Shown: positions 16,264 through 27,585, counted from the first letter of the stretch. The stretch is 41,346 bases of DNA from an uncultured Acetatifactor sp. (GCA_947594835.1 CANQEH010000023.1:1-41346); one strand, 5' to 3'. Notes: generated by a model not told the origin, from the sequence alone. Made by a program: numbers and translations.

Positions 16264-17628
16264 ATGGACGATTTCAGAAAAAATTGGCCTATGATAAAAG
16301 AAACCATCCGAAGGGAATACAATATATCTGATATTTCCTATCAGACCTGGATCGAACCTCTTGAACTTTACGATGTGACGGATGACGTAGTCAATATCAT
16401 GATACCTTCCGACCAGGCCCATGCACTCAATTATATTTCTTCCAAATATAAGAGTTTTTTTCAGGTTACCATCACAGAGCTGTATGACCACAATTACGAC
16501 ATCAAATTCATCCTGGAAAAAGATATCAAGGCAAAAGAGCCTCCTGAGAGGGAATTGCCCGGCAAGGCGCCCTTTTACCATATTAACTACGAGAACGCAA
16601 ACTTAAACTCTAAATACAAGTTTGACACCTTTGTGGTGGGGAGCAACAACAAATTTGCCCATTCCGCTTCCCTGGCCGTAGCGGAATCCCCTGGAGAAAC
16701 TTACAACCCGCTCTACCTCTACGGAGGCCCCGGGCTTGGCAAGACGCACCTGATGCACTCCATCGGCCATTTCATTCTGGAACAGAACCCTGAAAAAAAA
16801 GTCCTCTATGTGACCAGCGAAGAATTTACAAACGAAGTGATCGAGTCCATCCGAAGCGGTAACGCGGCTTCCATGTCGAAACTGCGGGAAAAGTATCGGA
16901 CAGTGGATGTGCTTATGGTAGACGACGTGCAGTTTATCATCGGCAAAGAGAGTACTCAGGAAGAATTTTTCCACACCTTCAATGTGCTCCACTCAGCCGG
17001 AAAACAGATCGTACTTTCCTCGGACAAGCCTCCGAAAGAGATTGAGACGTTGGACGAACGCTTCCGCTCCAGATTTGAATGGGGACTGATCGCAGATATC
17101 CAGCCGCCGGACTATGAGACACGGATGGCCATCCTGCGGAAAAATGCCGAATCCTGCGACCGCCAGATCGACGACGACATTATTGAATATATCGCTACCA
17201 ATATCAAATCCAACATCAGAGAGCTGGAGGGCGCCTTTAACAAGATCATCGCCTTTGCAAAGTTAAACAAGGTAGATCTGACCCTTTCCCTGGCGGAGGA
17301 AGCGCTGAAGGATGTGATCTATCCTAACAAGGCGAAGGAAATCACCCCGGAGTTAATCATCAATGTGGTGGCAGAACATTTTGGCGTGAGACCGGAAGAC
17401 ATTACCTCCAAAAAGAGAAATTCTGAATTTGTCCAGCCGAGGCAGGTGGTCATGTACCTGTGCAGGGAACTCACAGACACCTCGCTGATCAACATCGGAA
17501 AGCTGCTTGGGAAAAAAGATCACACAACAGTGATCCACGGCGTAAACAAAGTCGCTTCGGAAATTCAGAACAACGAAGAATTTAAAAACAAAGTAGACAT
17601 TATAATAAAGAAGATAAATCCTTCTTAG
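16264..17628 (+). CDS. dnaA: Chromosomal replication initiator DnaA
   Basis: A 454-residue AAA+ initiator. Domain I begins MDDFRKNWPMIKETI. After a short domain II, domain III holds Walker A GGPGLGKTH at 154-162, Walker B VLMVDDVQFI and the sensor region around RFRSRFEWGL. Domain IV ends with the DNA-binding signature RQVVMYLCRELTDTSLINIG then KKDHTTVIHGV. ATG 16264 is chosen because GGAG sits six bases upstream; an in-frame ATG at 16243 has none. DnaA boxes lie on both sides of the gene. The stop codon falls inside an 18-base tandem repeat. Confidence 0.98.
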   Translation: MDDFRKNWPMIKETIRREYNISDISYQTWIEPLELYDVTDDVVNIMIPSDQAHALNYISSKYKSFFQVTITELYDHNYDIKFILEKDIKAKEPPERELPGKAPFYHINYENANLNSKYKFDTFVVGSNNKFAHSASLAVAESPGETYNPLYLYGGPGLGKTHLMHSIGHFILEQNPEKKVLYVTSEEFTNEVIESIRSGNAASMSKLREKYRTVDVLMVDDVQFIIGKESTQEEFFHTFNVLHSAGKQIVLSSDKPPKEIETLDERFRSRFEWGLIADIQPPDYETRMAILRKNAESCDRQIDDDIIEYIATNIKSNIRELEGAFNKIIAFAKLNKVDLTLSLAEEALKDVIYPNKAKEITPELIINVVAEHFGVRPEDITSKKRNSEFVQPRQVVMYLCRELTDTSLINIGKLLGKKDHTTVIHGVNKVASEIQNNEEFKNKVDIIIKKINPS

Positions 17629-17653
17629 AAGATAAACCCTTCTTAGAAGATAA
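17621..17653 (+). repeat. 18-base tandem repeat at the dnaA 3' end
   Basis: CTTCTTAGAAGATAA occurs at 17621-17635 and again at 17639-17653 (period 18). A partial earlier copy, AAGATAA, lies at 17611-17617. Each unit contains the palindrome TTCTTAGAA. The dnaA stop codon TAG is at 17626-17628, inside the first unit, so the repeat straddles coding and non-coding sequence. Confidence 0.8.
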
Positions 17654-17940
17654 GTCATTTGAAATTGTCGATTACTGTGACTTTCCTGTAGATGACTGTG
17701 TTGATAACTTTCCAGAGGGAAAAAGCTGGAAAAATTGGCTGTGAATAACTTAACAGAAATTCTTAAGTTATCATGAAAGAATTCACCAGTTTTCCATTCC
17801 CTTTTTGCTTCAAAAATAGTATAATAAAGAAGGTTATGCACAAATCAACACCTATTAAGGATAATACGATGAATTTCTTTTTTAACCTGTTCATCCGCGC
17901 ACGAAGATAAAACACTCAAAGAGCGAAGGGAGTTATTCAC
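17629..17940. other. oriC: oriC, downstream half between dnaA and dnaN
   Basis: Gene-free 312 bases with exact DnaA boxes at 17740-17748 (TGTGAATAA) and 17834-17842 (TTATGCACA), and a one-mismatch box at 17699-17707. An inverted repeat, ATAACTTAA (17745-17753) with TTAAGTTAT (17763-17771), overlaps the first box. TATAAT at 17820-17825 is a likely dnaN -10 element, with no good -35. Left of the 17834 box, the AT-rich run 17811-17830 resembles the unwinding element with triplet repeats that lies in this interval in Bacillus; that assignment is tentative. Confidence 0.75.
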
Positions 17941-19050
17941 ATGAAATTAGTCTGTTCCAAAGCGAACCTGTTGAATGGGGTACAGATTGTATCGAAAGCC
18001 GCCTCCAATAAAACGACCATGTCAATCCTGGAGTGTATCATGATCGACGCCACAAAAGGCGTTATCACGCTCACTGCTAACGATATGGATCTTGGGATCG
18101 AGACCATTGTGGACGGGGAAATTCTGGAGAAGGGTGTGATCGCCCTAGACGCCAAAATATTGCTCAAGATTGTGTCTAAGCTCCCGGACAGCGATGTGAC
18201 CATAGAGACAGATTCTTCCTACAAAGCTTTCATCACCTGTGAGAAATCCAATTTTACCATCATTGGCAAGTCGGGTGAAGATTTTTCGTATCTCCCTGTG
18301 GTGGAAAAGGAAGACAGCATCGTTATCAGCCAGTTTACGCTAAAGGAAGTGGTGCGTCAGACCATTTTTTCCATTTCTGACAATGACAATAACAAGCTGA
18401 TGACAGGGGAATTGTTTGAGATAAGCGGGGATGAAATGAAGGTGGTGTCGCTGGACGGCCACAGGATTTCGATCCGCAAGATCAATCTAAAGGAGACATA
18501 TTCCCCCAAAAAGGTCGTGGTACCCGGGAAAACGCTGAATGAGGTGAGCAAGATCCTGCCGGGCGGCGCAGAGGATGAGGTAAAGATTTCCTTTACCTCC
18601 AAGCACATTGTCTTTGAATTTGACGACACCACAGTGGTTTCCAGGCTGATCGAGGGAGAGTATTTCAGAATTGACCAGATGCTTTCCAGCGATTATGAGA
18701 CGAAAGTAAAGATCAACAAAAAAGAATTGTTAAACTGTATCGACAGAGCCACCCTGCTTGTCAAAGAAGGGGATAAAAAGCCTATTATCATCAACATCAC
18801 GGACGGCAGCATGGAGTTGAGGATCAATTCCATCTCAGGAAGCATGAACGAGGAGATCGATATCGAGAAACAGGGGAAGGATCTGATGATCGGGTTTAAT
18901 CCGAAATTCCTGATCGATGCGCTGCGTGTGATCGACGATGAGGAAGTAGACCTCTATATGGTGAATCCGAAAGCGCCCTGCTTTATCAAAAACCCGGAGG
19001 AAAGCTATATTTATCTGATCCTTCCTGTGAACTTTACGACGGTGAGTTAG
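17941..19050 (+). CDS. dnaN: DNA polymerase III beta subunit (sliding clamp)
   Basis: A 369-residue clamp subunit. Two subunits encircle DNA and tether the polymerase and other replication and repair proteins. The sequence begins MKLVCSKANLLNGVQIVSKA and ends YLILPVNFTTVS, and shows the three repeated clamp domains, for example GHRISIRKI in the second and GFNPKFLIDALRVI in the third. The C-terminal LPV region forms part of the peptide-binding pocket. GGGAG precedes ATG 17941. It sits after dnaA in the conserved order. Confidence 0.98.
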   Translation: MKLVCSKANLLNGVQIVSKAASNKTTMSILECIMIDATKGVITLTANDMDLGIETIVDGEILEKGVIALDAKILLKIVSKLPDSDVTIETDSSYKAFITCEKSNFTIIGKSGEDFSYLPVVEKEDSIVISQFTLKEVVRQTIFSISDNDNNKLMTGELFEISGDEMKVVSLDGHRISIRKINLKETYSPKKVVVPGKTLNEVSKILPGGAEDEVKISFTSKHIVFEFDDTTVVSRLIEGEYFRIDQMLSSDYETKVKINKKELLNCIDRATLLVKEGDKKPIIINITDGSMELRINSISGSMNEEIDIEKQGKDLMIGFNPKFLIDALRVIDDEEVDLYMVNPKAPCFIKNPEESYIYLILPVNFTTVS

Positions 19051-19061
19051 GCGGTGTCTGA

Positions 19062-19271
19062 ATGGAAACGGTTCATTTGAGAGAGGATTTTATCAAATTA
19101 GGCCAGGCCCTGAAGGCTGCAGGGATGGCGGAATCCGGCGTAGACGCAAAGTATGCCATCTTAGACGGCCTCGTAAAGGTAAATGGAGAGGTGGAGACCA
19201 GGCGCGGCAGGAAGCTGAAGGAAGGCGACGTGGTAACCTTTCAGCAAAATGAGATCAGAATTGAACGATAA
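19062..19271 (+). CDS. yaaA: S4-domain RNA-binding protein (YaaA/RlbA type)
   Basis: A 69-residue protein that is almost entirely one S4 RNA-binding domain: LGQALKAAGMAESGVDAKYA, then VKVNGEVETRRGRKL and GDVV. In Bacillus the homologue between dnaN and recF is linked to ribosome assembly. The start is 11 bases after the dnaN stop and the ribosome binding site is weak, consistent with translational coupling. Confidence 0.9.
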   Translation: METVHLREDFIKLGQALKAAGMAESGVDAKYAILDGLVKVNGEVETRRGRKLKEGDVVTFQQNEIRIER

Positions 19272-19300
19272 AAGCGCCTGATGGCAGAAAAAGAGGAAAC

Positions 19301-20392
19301 ATGATTATCAAGTCAATCGAATTGGCGGACTACAGGAATTATGATTCTCTTAGGATGCAGTTTGACAGAGGGACGAATATCCTTTACGGCGACAATGCGC
19401 AGGGAAAAACAAATATTTTAGAGGCAATCTTTGTGGCGGCCACCACCAAGTCCCACAAGGGCAGCAAAGACAGCGAGATCATTCAATTTGGCAAAGAGGA
19501 ATCGCATATCAGGACTTATCTGGAAAAGGAAGGCATTGAGACAAGAGTGGATATGCACCTCCGCAAAAGCAGGTCGAAGGGAATTGCCATCGACGGACAG
19601 AAGATAAAAAAAGCGGCGGATCTCCTCGGCTTATGCAATGTCGTCTTTTTTTCTCCAGAAGATTTAGGGCTCATCAAAAACGGGCCTTCGGAGAGAAGAA
19701 GGTTTGTGGATATGGAGTTGTGCCAGCTGGACAGCATTTATCTGTACAACTTAAACCATTACAATAAAATTATCAACCAGAGAAACAAGCTTTTGAAGGA
19801 TATGTATTTCAATCCTGACTTAAAGGAGACGTTGGGAATCTGGGATATGCAGCTTGTGTCCTTCGGGAGCAAGATTATTGAACTGCGCAGAATGTTTATC
19901 AGCCAGTTGAATGATATCATTTACGAAATTCACAAAAAGTTATCCGGCGGGAAGGAAGAGCTTTCCATCCAATATGAGCCCAATGTAGAGGCAAAAGACT
20001 TTGAACAAAAGCTGAAAACCAGCCGGGAGAAAGACATCAAGGCAAAGATGACGTCTGCGGGACCCCACAGGGATGATTTTTCTTTTCTGATCGGGGACGT
20101 AGACATTAGAAAATATGGATCGCAGGGTCAGCAGCGCACGGCGGCTTTGTCCTTAAAGCTCTCTGAAATCGAGCTTGTAAAGAAAATTGCAAAGGATACG
20201 CCGATTTTACTGTTAGACGACGTGTTGTCGGAACTGGACTCCAACAGGCAGAATTACCTGCTCAACAATATCAGGGATATCCAGACTATCATCACCTGTA
20301 CCGGTCTGGAAGAATTTGTCAATAACCGGTTTGAGATCAATCGGGTTTTTCAGGTGATAAACGGGACGGTCACCTGTATGAACCATTCTTAA
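19301..20392 (+). CDS. recF: DNA replication and repair protein RecF
   Basis: A 363-residue SMC-like ATPase that, with RecO and RecR, helps load RecA at gapped DNA. Walker A GDNAQGKTNILEAI lies near residues 30-43, the ABC-type signature SQGQQRTAALSLKLSE is in the C-terminal third, and Walker B is PILLLDDVLSELD. The start ATG follows AGAGGA. It is in the dnaN-S4-recF-gyrB operon. Confidence 0.97.
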   Translation: MIIKSIELADYRNYDSLRMQFDRGTNILYGDNAQGKTNILEAIFVAATTKSHKGSKDSEIIQFGKEESHIRTYLEKEGIETRVDMHLRKSRSKGIAIDGQKIKKAADLLGLCNVVFFSPEDLGLIKNGPSERRRFVDMELCQLDSIYLYNLNHYNKIINQRNKLLKDMYFNPDLKETLGIWDMQLVSFGSKIIELRRMFISQLNDIIYEIHKKLSGGKEELSIQYEPNVEAKDFEQKLKTSREKDIKAKMTSAGPHRDDFSFLIGDVDIRKYGSQGQQRTAALSLKLSEIELVKKIAKDTPILLLDDVLSELDSNRQNYLLNNIRDIQTIITCTGLEEFVNNRFEINRVFQVINGTVTCMNHS

Positions 20393-20436
20393 AAAGCGTT
20401 GAAATCGGCCGCTCTGGCGGCGGAATGGAGATTTAG

Positions 20437-22491
<2,055 letters not shown>

Positions 22492-22558
22492 CGCTTTTTT
22501 GATACATCAATGTCCATAAACTCATTATGCGCAAAAACGGCGCACAAGAGGTGTAAGA

Positions 22559-25090
22559 ATGAACGATGATATTTTTGACAAGGGCCCGGAAATAGACAAG
22601 ATCGAGGAAGTGGACTTAAAGGAGCGGATGGAGACGTTCTACATAGATTATGCCATGAGCGTAATCGCCGCCAGGGCTCTTCCTGATATCAGGGACGGTT
22701 TAAAACCCGTTCAGCGCCGGGTGCTCTATTCTATGGTAGAGCTGCACAATGATTATGACAAGCCCCACAGGAAAAGCGCCCGTATCGTAGGAGACGCCAT
22801 GGGTAAATACCATCCCCACGGCGACAGCTCCATCTACGGCGCCCTGGTGAATATGGCGCAGGAATGGTCCACAAGATACCCGCTGGTGGACGGACATGGA
22901 AACTTTGGTTCTATGGACGGGGATGGGGCGGCGGCCATGCGTTACACGGAGGCAAGACTTTCCAGAATTTCCTCCCAGCTTTTAGCGGATATCGACAAAG
23001 ACACGGTTGACTTTGTCCCCAACTTTGACGATACGGAAAAGGAGCCCGTCGTGCTGCCCAGCCGTTATCCCAATCTTTTGGTAAACGGCACCACAGGGAT
23101 TGCCGTCGGTATGGCCACCAATATCCCTCCCCACAATCTCCGTGAAGTGATCCGTGCGGTGGTAAAGATCATCGACAACAAGATCAATGAAAACAGGGGC
23201 ACCGACATCGAGGAGATTCTGGAGATCATCAAGGCACCAGATTTTCCCACAGGTGGACTGATCTTAGGGACGAGGGGCTGCGAGGAGGCCTATCGGACAG
23301 GACGGGGTAAAATCCTTGTGAGGGCTGTCACCGACATTGAGACGCTTCCCAACGGGAAGACCCAGATCGTGGCCACGGAACTGCCCTATATGGTGAACAA
23401 GGCGAACCTGATCATCAAGATTGCGGAGCTTGTAAAGCTGAAAAAGATCGACGGCATTACGGATATCCGGGACGAATCCAACCGGGAAGGCGTCAGGGTA
23501 GTGATTGAACTGCGCAAGGATGCCAACGCCAATGTGATCTTAAATCAATTGTACAAGCATACGCAGCTGCAGGATACCTTTGGCGTCATCATGCTTTCCC
23601 TGGTCAACAATGAGCCAAAGGTGACAAATCTTTTGGAGATGCTTACCTATTACCTGAAGCATCAGGAAGAAGTCATCACCAGAAGGACAAAGTATGAGTT
23701 AAACAAGGCGGAGGAAAGGGATCATATTTTACAAGGTCTCTTGAAAGCCCTTGATTTTATTGATGAAGTGATCTCGATTATCCGAAGCAGCGATACGCCG
23801 CAGACCGCCAGAAACAGATTGATGGAGCGGTTCGGTCTGTCGGAAGTACAGGCGACGGAAATCGTCAATATGCGTCTGAGGGCTTTAACCGGCCTGGAGC
23901 GGGAAAAGCTGGAGAAGGAACATGAGGAACTTCAGATCCGCATCGGGGAGCTGAAAGCAATCCTGGCCGATGAAAAACTCCTGCTTGGCGTGATCCGGGA
24001 AGAAATTTTAGTTATCTCTGAAAAATACGGGGACGACAGGCGCAGCAAGATCGGGTACGACGAGTCGGACATCTCCATGGAAGACCTGATTTCCAGAGAA
24101 AATACGGTAATCGCCATGACGAACCTTGGCTACATCAAACGGATGACCGTAGATAATTTCAAGGCGCAGAACAGGGGCGGAAAAGGCATCAAGGGGATGC
24201 AGACCATCGAGGAGGACTTTATCGAAGACCTTCTGATGACCACGACCCACCATTACTTATACTTTTTCACCAATTTTGGACGGGTATACCGTCTGAAGGC
24301 TTATGAGATACCGGAAGCCGGCAGGACGGCGCGGGGAACTGCTATCGTCAATCTGCTGATGCTGTCTCCCGGTGAGAAAATTACGGCGATGATCCCCATA
24401 CAGGAATACGACGACAGCAAAAATCTGTTTATGGTGACCAGGCAGGGGATCGTGAAAAAAACTTCTCTGCAGGAGTTTTCCAACATCCGCAAAAACGGGC
24501 TGAACGCCATCACGTTAAAAGATGACGACGAGCTGATCGAGGTGAAGTCCACCGATCAGAACAGCGAGATCTTCCTGGTGACCAAGCATGGGATGTGTAT
24601 CCGTTTTAAAGAGACGGATGTGCGCAACACAGGCCGTTCCTCCATGGGTGTTATCGGTATGAATTTAGACGATCAGGATGAAGTGGTCGGAATGCAGCTG
24701 CAAAGCCAGGGGGATTCCCTGTTAGTGGTTTCACAAAACGGCCTTGGAAAACGCACGGCCCTGGAGGAATTTACCATCCAGAAGCGCGGCGGGAAGGGCT
24801 TAAAGTGTTACAAGATCACGGAAAAGACGGGAGATGTGATCGGCGTCAAGGCAGTGAGCGATGAAAACGAGATCATGCTGATCACCACGGAAGGGATCAT
24901 TATCCAGCTGAGATGCCAGGATATCTCCACGTTGGGGAGAATTACCTCCGGCGTGAAAATGATGGATCTGGATCACGGTGTAAAGATTGCAAAGATTGCA
25001 AAGGTCCGGGAAAAAATTTCCAACGGTGAGCAGGAATTTGACAACGTGGAAGACGCAATCCAGGATTCCGCACAGCCGGAAACTGTATAA
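22559..25090 (+). CDS. gyrA: DNA gyrase subunit A
   Basis: An 843-residue breakage-reunion subunit of gyrase. The active-site Tyr129 is in [10 protein letters not shown]. The C-terminal beta-pinwheel contains the GyrA box as QNRGGKG, which distinguishes gyrase from topoisomerase IV. The quinolone-determining region reads [13 protein letters not shown]: the Ser (Ser90, E. coli 83) is retained, but the acidic residue four positions on (E. coli Asp87) is Gly94. It is 67 bases after gyrB with AGAGG upstream. The tail beyond the pinwheel is acidic. Confidence 0.98.
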   Translation: MNDDIFDKGPEIDKIEEVDLKERMETFYIDYAMSVIAARALPDIRDGLKPVQRRVLYSMVELHNDYDKPHRKSARIVGDAMGKYHPHGDSSIYGALVNMAQEWSTRYPLVDGHGNFGSMDGDGAAAMRYTEARLSRISSQLLADIDKDTVDFVPNFDDTEKEPVVLPSRYPNLLVNGTTGIAVGMATNIPPHNLREVIRAVVKIIDNKINENRGTDIEEILEIIKAPDFPTGGLILGTRGCEEAYRTGRGKILVRAVTDIETLPNGKTQIVATELPYMVNKANLIIKIAELVKLKKIDGITDIRDESNREGVRVVIELRKDANANVILNQLYKHTQLQDTFGVIMLSLVNNEPKVTNLLEMLTYYLKHQEEVITRRTKYELNKAEERDHILQGLLKALDFIDEVISIIRSSDTPQTARNRLMERFGLSEVQATEIVNMRLRALTGLEREKLEKEHEELQIRIGELKAILADEKLLLGVIREEILVISEKYGDDRRSKIGYDESDISMEDLISRENTVIAMTNLGYIKRMTVDNFKAQNRGGKGIKGMQTIEEDFIEDLLMTTTHHYLYFFTNFGRVYRLKAYEIPEAGRTARGTAIVNLLMLSPGEKITAMIPIQEYDDSKNLFMVTRQGIVKKTSLQEFSNIRKNGLNAITLKDDDELIEVKSTDQNSEIFLVTKHGMCIRFKETDVRNTGRSSMGVIGMNLDDQDEVVGMQLQSQGDSLLVVSQNGLGKRTALEEFTIQKRGGKGLKCYKITEKTGDVIGVKAVSDENEIMLITTEGIIIQLRCQDISTLGRITSGVKMMDLDHGVKIAKIAKVREKISNGEQEFDNVEDAIQDSAQPETV

Positions 25091-25103
25091 CAGCATTTAA
25101 AAC

Positions 25104-25131
25104 GCAAGCCAAGCCTGGACGCTTGGCTTGC
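25104..25131 (+). promoter_or_regulatory. Perfect hairpin downstream of gyrA
   Basis: GCAAGCCAAGC (25104-25114) and GCTTGGCTTGC (25121-25131) form an 11-pair GC-rich stem with a 6-base loop, 13 bases after the gyrA stop. No T run follows, so it is either an inefficient terminator or an mRNA 3'-end or processing element separating gyrA from the antiporter gene. Confidence 0.65.
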
Positions 25132-25184
25132 TGTATGGTGAAAGATATGCCGCTCATGCGGCAGAAACTCGGAGGATGTTTCAA

Positions 25185-26369
25185 ATGGAAACTTATAGTA
25201 TTTTCAAAGATCTGGCGATCATCATTATCTTTGCAAAATTTTTTGGAATCCTGGCCAGGAAATGCAAAGCGCCCCAGGTGGTAGGGGAGATTATTGCCGG
25301 GCTTTTGATCGGCCCCAGCGTCCTGCATCTGGTAGAGCAGACAGAATTTCTAAACGGCATGGCGGAAGTGGGCGTGGTGCTTTTGATGTTCTCCGCCGGT
25401 CTGGATACAGATTTAAAAGAGCTGCTAAAGACGGGCCCCGTGGCTTTTCTCATCGCCTGCTGCGGCGTATTGGTTCCGCTGGTGGGCGGCAGTCTGCTTT
25501 ATATGGGATTTTACGGGGCGGCTCCCTGGGGATCTGAAAAGTTTTACACGGCAGTGTTTGTGGGCGTGATTATGACGGCTACCAGCGTCAGCATCACGGT
25601 GGCGTCCCTGCGGGAGATGGGAAAATTAAAGGGAAAGATCGGCACCACGATTACCAGCGCTGCGATCATTGACGATGTGATCGGAATCATCGTTCTGACC
25701 TTTGTGGTGGGCTTCCGCAGTCCAGGCTCCAATCCCGGAAGAGTCGTTTTGTCCACCTTTTTGTTCTTTGTCATGGCGCTGGTGGTGGGTTATATCCTGT
25801 TTCGGATCTTCCAGGGAATTGACGATCGCTATCCCCACACCAGGCGGATCCCCATCATCAGTCTGGCCCTGTGCTTTTTCTTTGCCTATGCGGCGGAAAA
25901 ATACTTTGGAATCGCAGACATTACCGGCGCCTATGTGGCCGGGATCATTCTCTGTTCCATGCGGGATTCCTCTTACGTTGAGCAGAAAATGGAAGTCAGC
26001 TCCTATATGATCTTTGGCCCTGTGTTTTTTGCCAGTATCGGCTTAAAGACGAACATCGACAACGTGGACGGGAGCATCCTGCTGTTTTCCATCGGATTTG
26101 TCATCGTTGCACTGCTGACAAAAATCATCGGCTGCGGGCTGATGGCGAAGCTGTGCAGATTCCGCCTGATGGACAGCTTAAAGATTGGCGTGGGAATGAT
26201 GACCCGCGGGGAGGTGGCGCTGATCGTGGCGCAGAAAGGGCTTTCTGTGGGATTATTGTCCCCCGTGTACTTTACGTCGGTGATCCTGCTCATCATCGTA
26301 TCCAGTATTTCGACGCCAATTTTGCTGAAACTGCTCTACGCCAAAGACCGGGGCGGAGAAAGCCTGTAA
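25185..26369 (+). CDS. Cation:proton antiporter, Kef/CPA2 type
   Basis: A 394-residue membrane protein with about 12 hydrophobic segments, of the Na_H_Exchanger (CPA2) family that exchanges Na+ or K+ for protons. Seen: APQVVGEIIAGLLIGPSVL, LLMFSAGLDTDLKEL, SAAIIDDVIGIIVL with the paired Asp residues of the ion site, and MMTRGEVALIVAQKGL. There is no C-terminal RCK/TrkA domain as in KefB/C, so it is the short form. ATG 25185 (METYSIFKDL) lies nine bases after GGAGG; earlier in-frame ATGs fall in the hairpin or against the purine run. Which ion is moved cannot be told from sequence. Confidence 0.87.
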   Translation: METYSIFKDLAIIIIFAKFFGILARKCKAPQVVGEIIAGLLIGPSVLHLVEQTEFLNGMAEVGVVLLMFSAGLDTDLKELLKTGPVAFLIACCGVLVPLVGGSLLYMGFYGAAPWGSEKFYTAVFVGVIMTATSVSITVASLREMGKLKGKIGTTITSAAIIDDVIGIIVLTFVVGFRSPGSNPGRVVLSTFLFFVMALVVGYILFRIFQGIDDRYPHTRRIPIISLALCFFFAYAAEKYFGIADITGAYVAGIILCSMRDSSYVEQKMEVSSYMIFGPVFFASIGLKTNIDNVDGSILLFSIGFVIVALLTKIIGCGLMAKLCRFRLMDSLKIGVGMMTRGEVALIVAQKGLSVGLLSPVYFTSVILLIIVSSISTPILLKLLYAKDRGGESL

Positions 26370-26421
26370 GGAAACTCTCCGTTTACGCAGGAGCCGCTGA
26401 AATGGAAAAATGAGGGACAAA

Positions 26422-27168
26422 ATGCCGGATCAGACAGCCTTTGAAAATGCAAAGAAAAAAATCATCGGGGCGGACAGGCAGCGGATCGGGATCGGCACGC
26501 TTTCTGAAAAGACGGTTCATGCCATTTTAAAGAACTACTATGAACCGGATGAGGACTATCAGGAGATTCCCATTGAAAATTATGTGGCGGACATTTACCG
26601 GGACGGCCGGATCATAGAGATCCAGACCAGGCAGCTTGGCAAACTGCGCAGCAAGCTGGCGGCTTTCCTTCCTAACTACCAGGTGACGGTAGTCTACCCC
26701 ATCCCGCGGGAAAAGTGGGTCATCTGGATCGATGAGGAAACCGGGGCGCTCACCAGCAAAAGGAAATCCCCCGTCAAGGGGAACCCTTATATGGCCTTCC
26801 CGGAATTGTATCAGATTAAAATGTTTTTAAAGGATCCTCATCTGAAATTCCGGCTGGTCTTGTTGGATATGGAGGAATACCGGCTGTTAAACGGATGGAG
26901 CCGGGACAGGAAAAGAGGTTCCAGCCGCTTTGACCGGGTTCCGTCCCAGTTGGTGGAGGAAGTTACGATAGATTGTCTGGAGGACTATATGCAGTTTGTC
27001 CCCTATGAACTGGAGAGGGCTTTTACCTCGGAAGAATTTGCAAAGGCCGCCCATATTTCCACCCCCCTGGCCCGTGACGTCTTAAATATCCTGTATCATG
27101 TACAGACGGTGACCCGGGTGGGAAAGAAGGGGAACCAGTACCTGTATGAGGTACTGGATCTTTCTTAG
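26422..27168 (+). CDS. Uncharacterised protein with PD-(D/E)XK-like motif and possible C-terminal winged helix
   Basis: A 248-residue protein of a conserved but uncharacterised Firmicutes type. After GIGTLSEKTVHAILKNYY the chain shows Glu29, then VADI with Asp57, then IIEIQTR with Glu66 and Gln68. That is a helix, beta-strand Asp and Glu-x-Gln pattern as in PD-(D/E)XK nucleases, with Gln in place of the usual Lys. VTVVYPIPREKWVIWID could be the next core strands. The last 60 residues (from about 188) resemble a winged helix: SEEFAKAAHISTPLARDVLNILYHVQTV. The start is ATG 26422 after GAGGG, about 50 bases after the antiporter gene. Nuclease activity is an inference and has not been tested by structure or search. 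Confidence 0.6.
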   Translation: MPDQTAFENAKKKIIGADRQRIGIGTLSEKTVHAILKNYYEPDEDYQEIPIENYVADIYRDGRIIEIQTRQLGKLRSKLAAFLPNYQVTVVYPIPREKWVIWIDEETGALTSKRKSPVKGNPYMAFPELYQIKMFLKDPHLKFRLVLLDMEEYRLLNGWSRDRKRGSSRFDRVPSQLVEEVTIDCLEDYMQFVPYELERAFTSEEFAKAAHISTPLARDVLNILYHVQTVTRVGKKGNQYLYEVLDLS

Positions 27169-27237
27169 GCAATATATGATTTCGTTTTCCTCATTCTTCC
27201 CAAAGGGTTTTTCAACGTCCTAGCAAACGGAAAGCTG

Positions 27238-27585
27238 TCAATTTCCCTGATCTATGAGTTTTTTCCATTGGCTATATTCTGGCGTTTCATCCCATTCTAA
27301 TGCCCTGTCAATATAAAACTCTGCTAACTCAAAAGACGCCGGGGGCGTCAATGGTATGAAAAGATAATATGCCATTAAAAATGCACAGCGGGCGGCGGCT
27401 TTCACACTATTTCCTCTCTGAAACTTGTGTAACGACGCCTCTAACACAAAGAACAGATTCAGCCGATTGACCTCGCTTTCATCCGTATAAAAGTCGTTAA
27501 GATCGGCAGGGGTTAATTCAAAGATGGTTTTTTCATCAAAATACGGGTGTTCAAAATCTATGTTGATCTTTATACTTTTTTTCAT
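27238..27585 (-). CDS. Small protein of unknown function
   Basis: A 115-residue protein I do not recognise. It begins MKKSIKINIDFEHPYFDEKT and has an Asp/Glu-rich middle (ADLNDFYTDESEVN). A helical stretch follows (LNLFFVLEASLHKF, AARCAFLMAYYLFIPL) that could be amphipathic or TPR-like rather than a membrane segment. The start is ATG 27585, 60-70 bases after an extended -10 promoter; the open frame upstream would overlap that promoter. GGAG is only two bases from the ATG, which is unusually close. It is convergent with the PD-(D/E)XK-like gene, and only 69 bases lie between their stop codons. Confidence 0.6.
   Translation of the reverse strand: MKKSIKINIDFEHPYFDEKTIFELTPADLNDFYTDESEVNRLNLFFVLEASLHKFQRGNSVKAAARCAFLMAYYLFIPLTPPASFELAEFYIDRALEWDETPEYSQWKKLIDQGN

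Noticed and set aside
17745..17771. Inverted repeat after dnaA as an intrinsic terminator
   Set aside because: No T run follows and the stem is AT-rich; it overlaps a DnaA box, so an origin role is more plausible.
26422..27168. Restriction-modification system at the nuclease-like gene
   Set aside because: No methyltransferase or specificity gene is adjacent and the neighbours are housekeeping genes.
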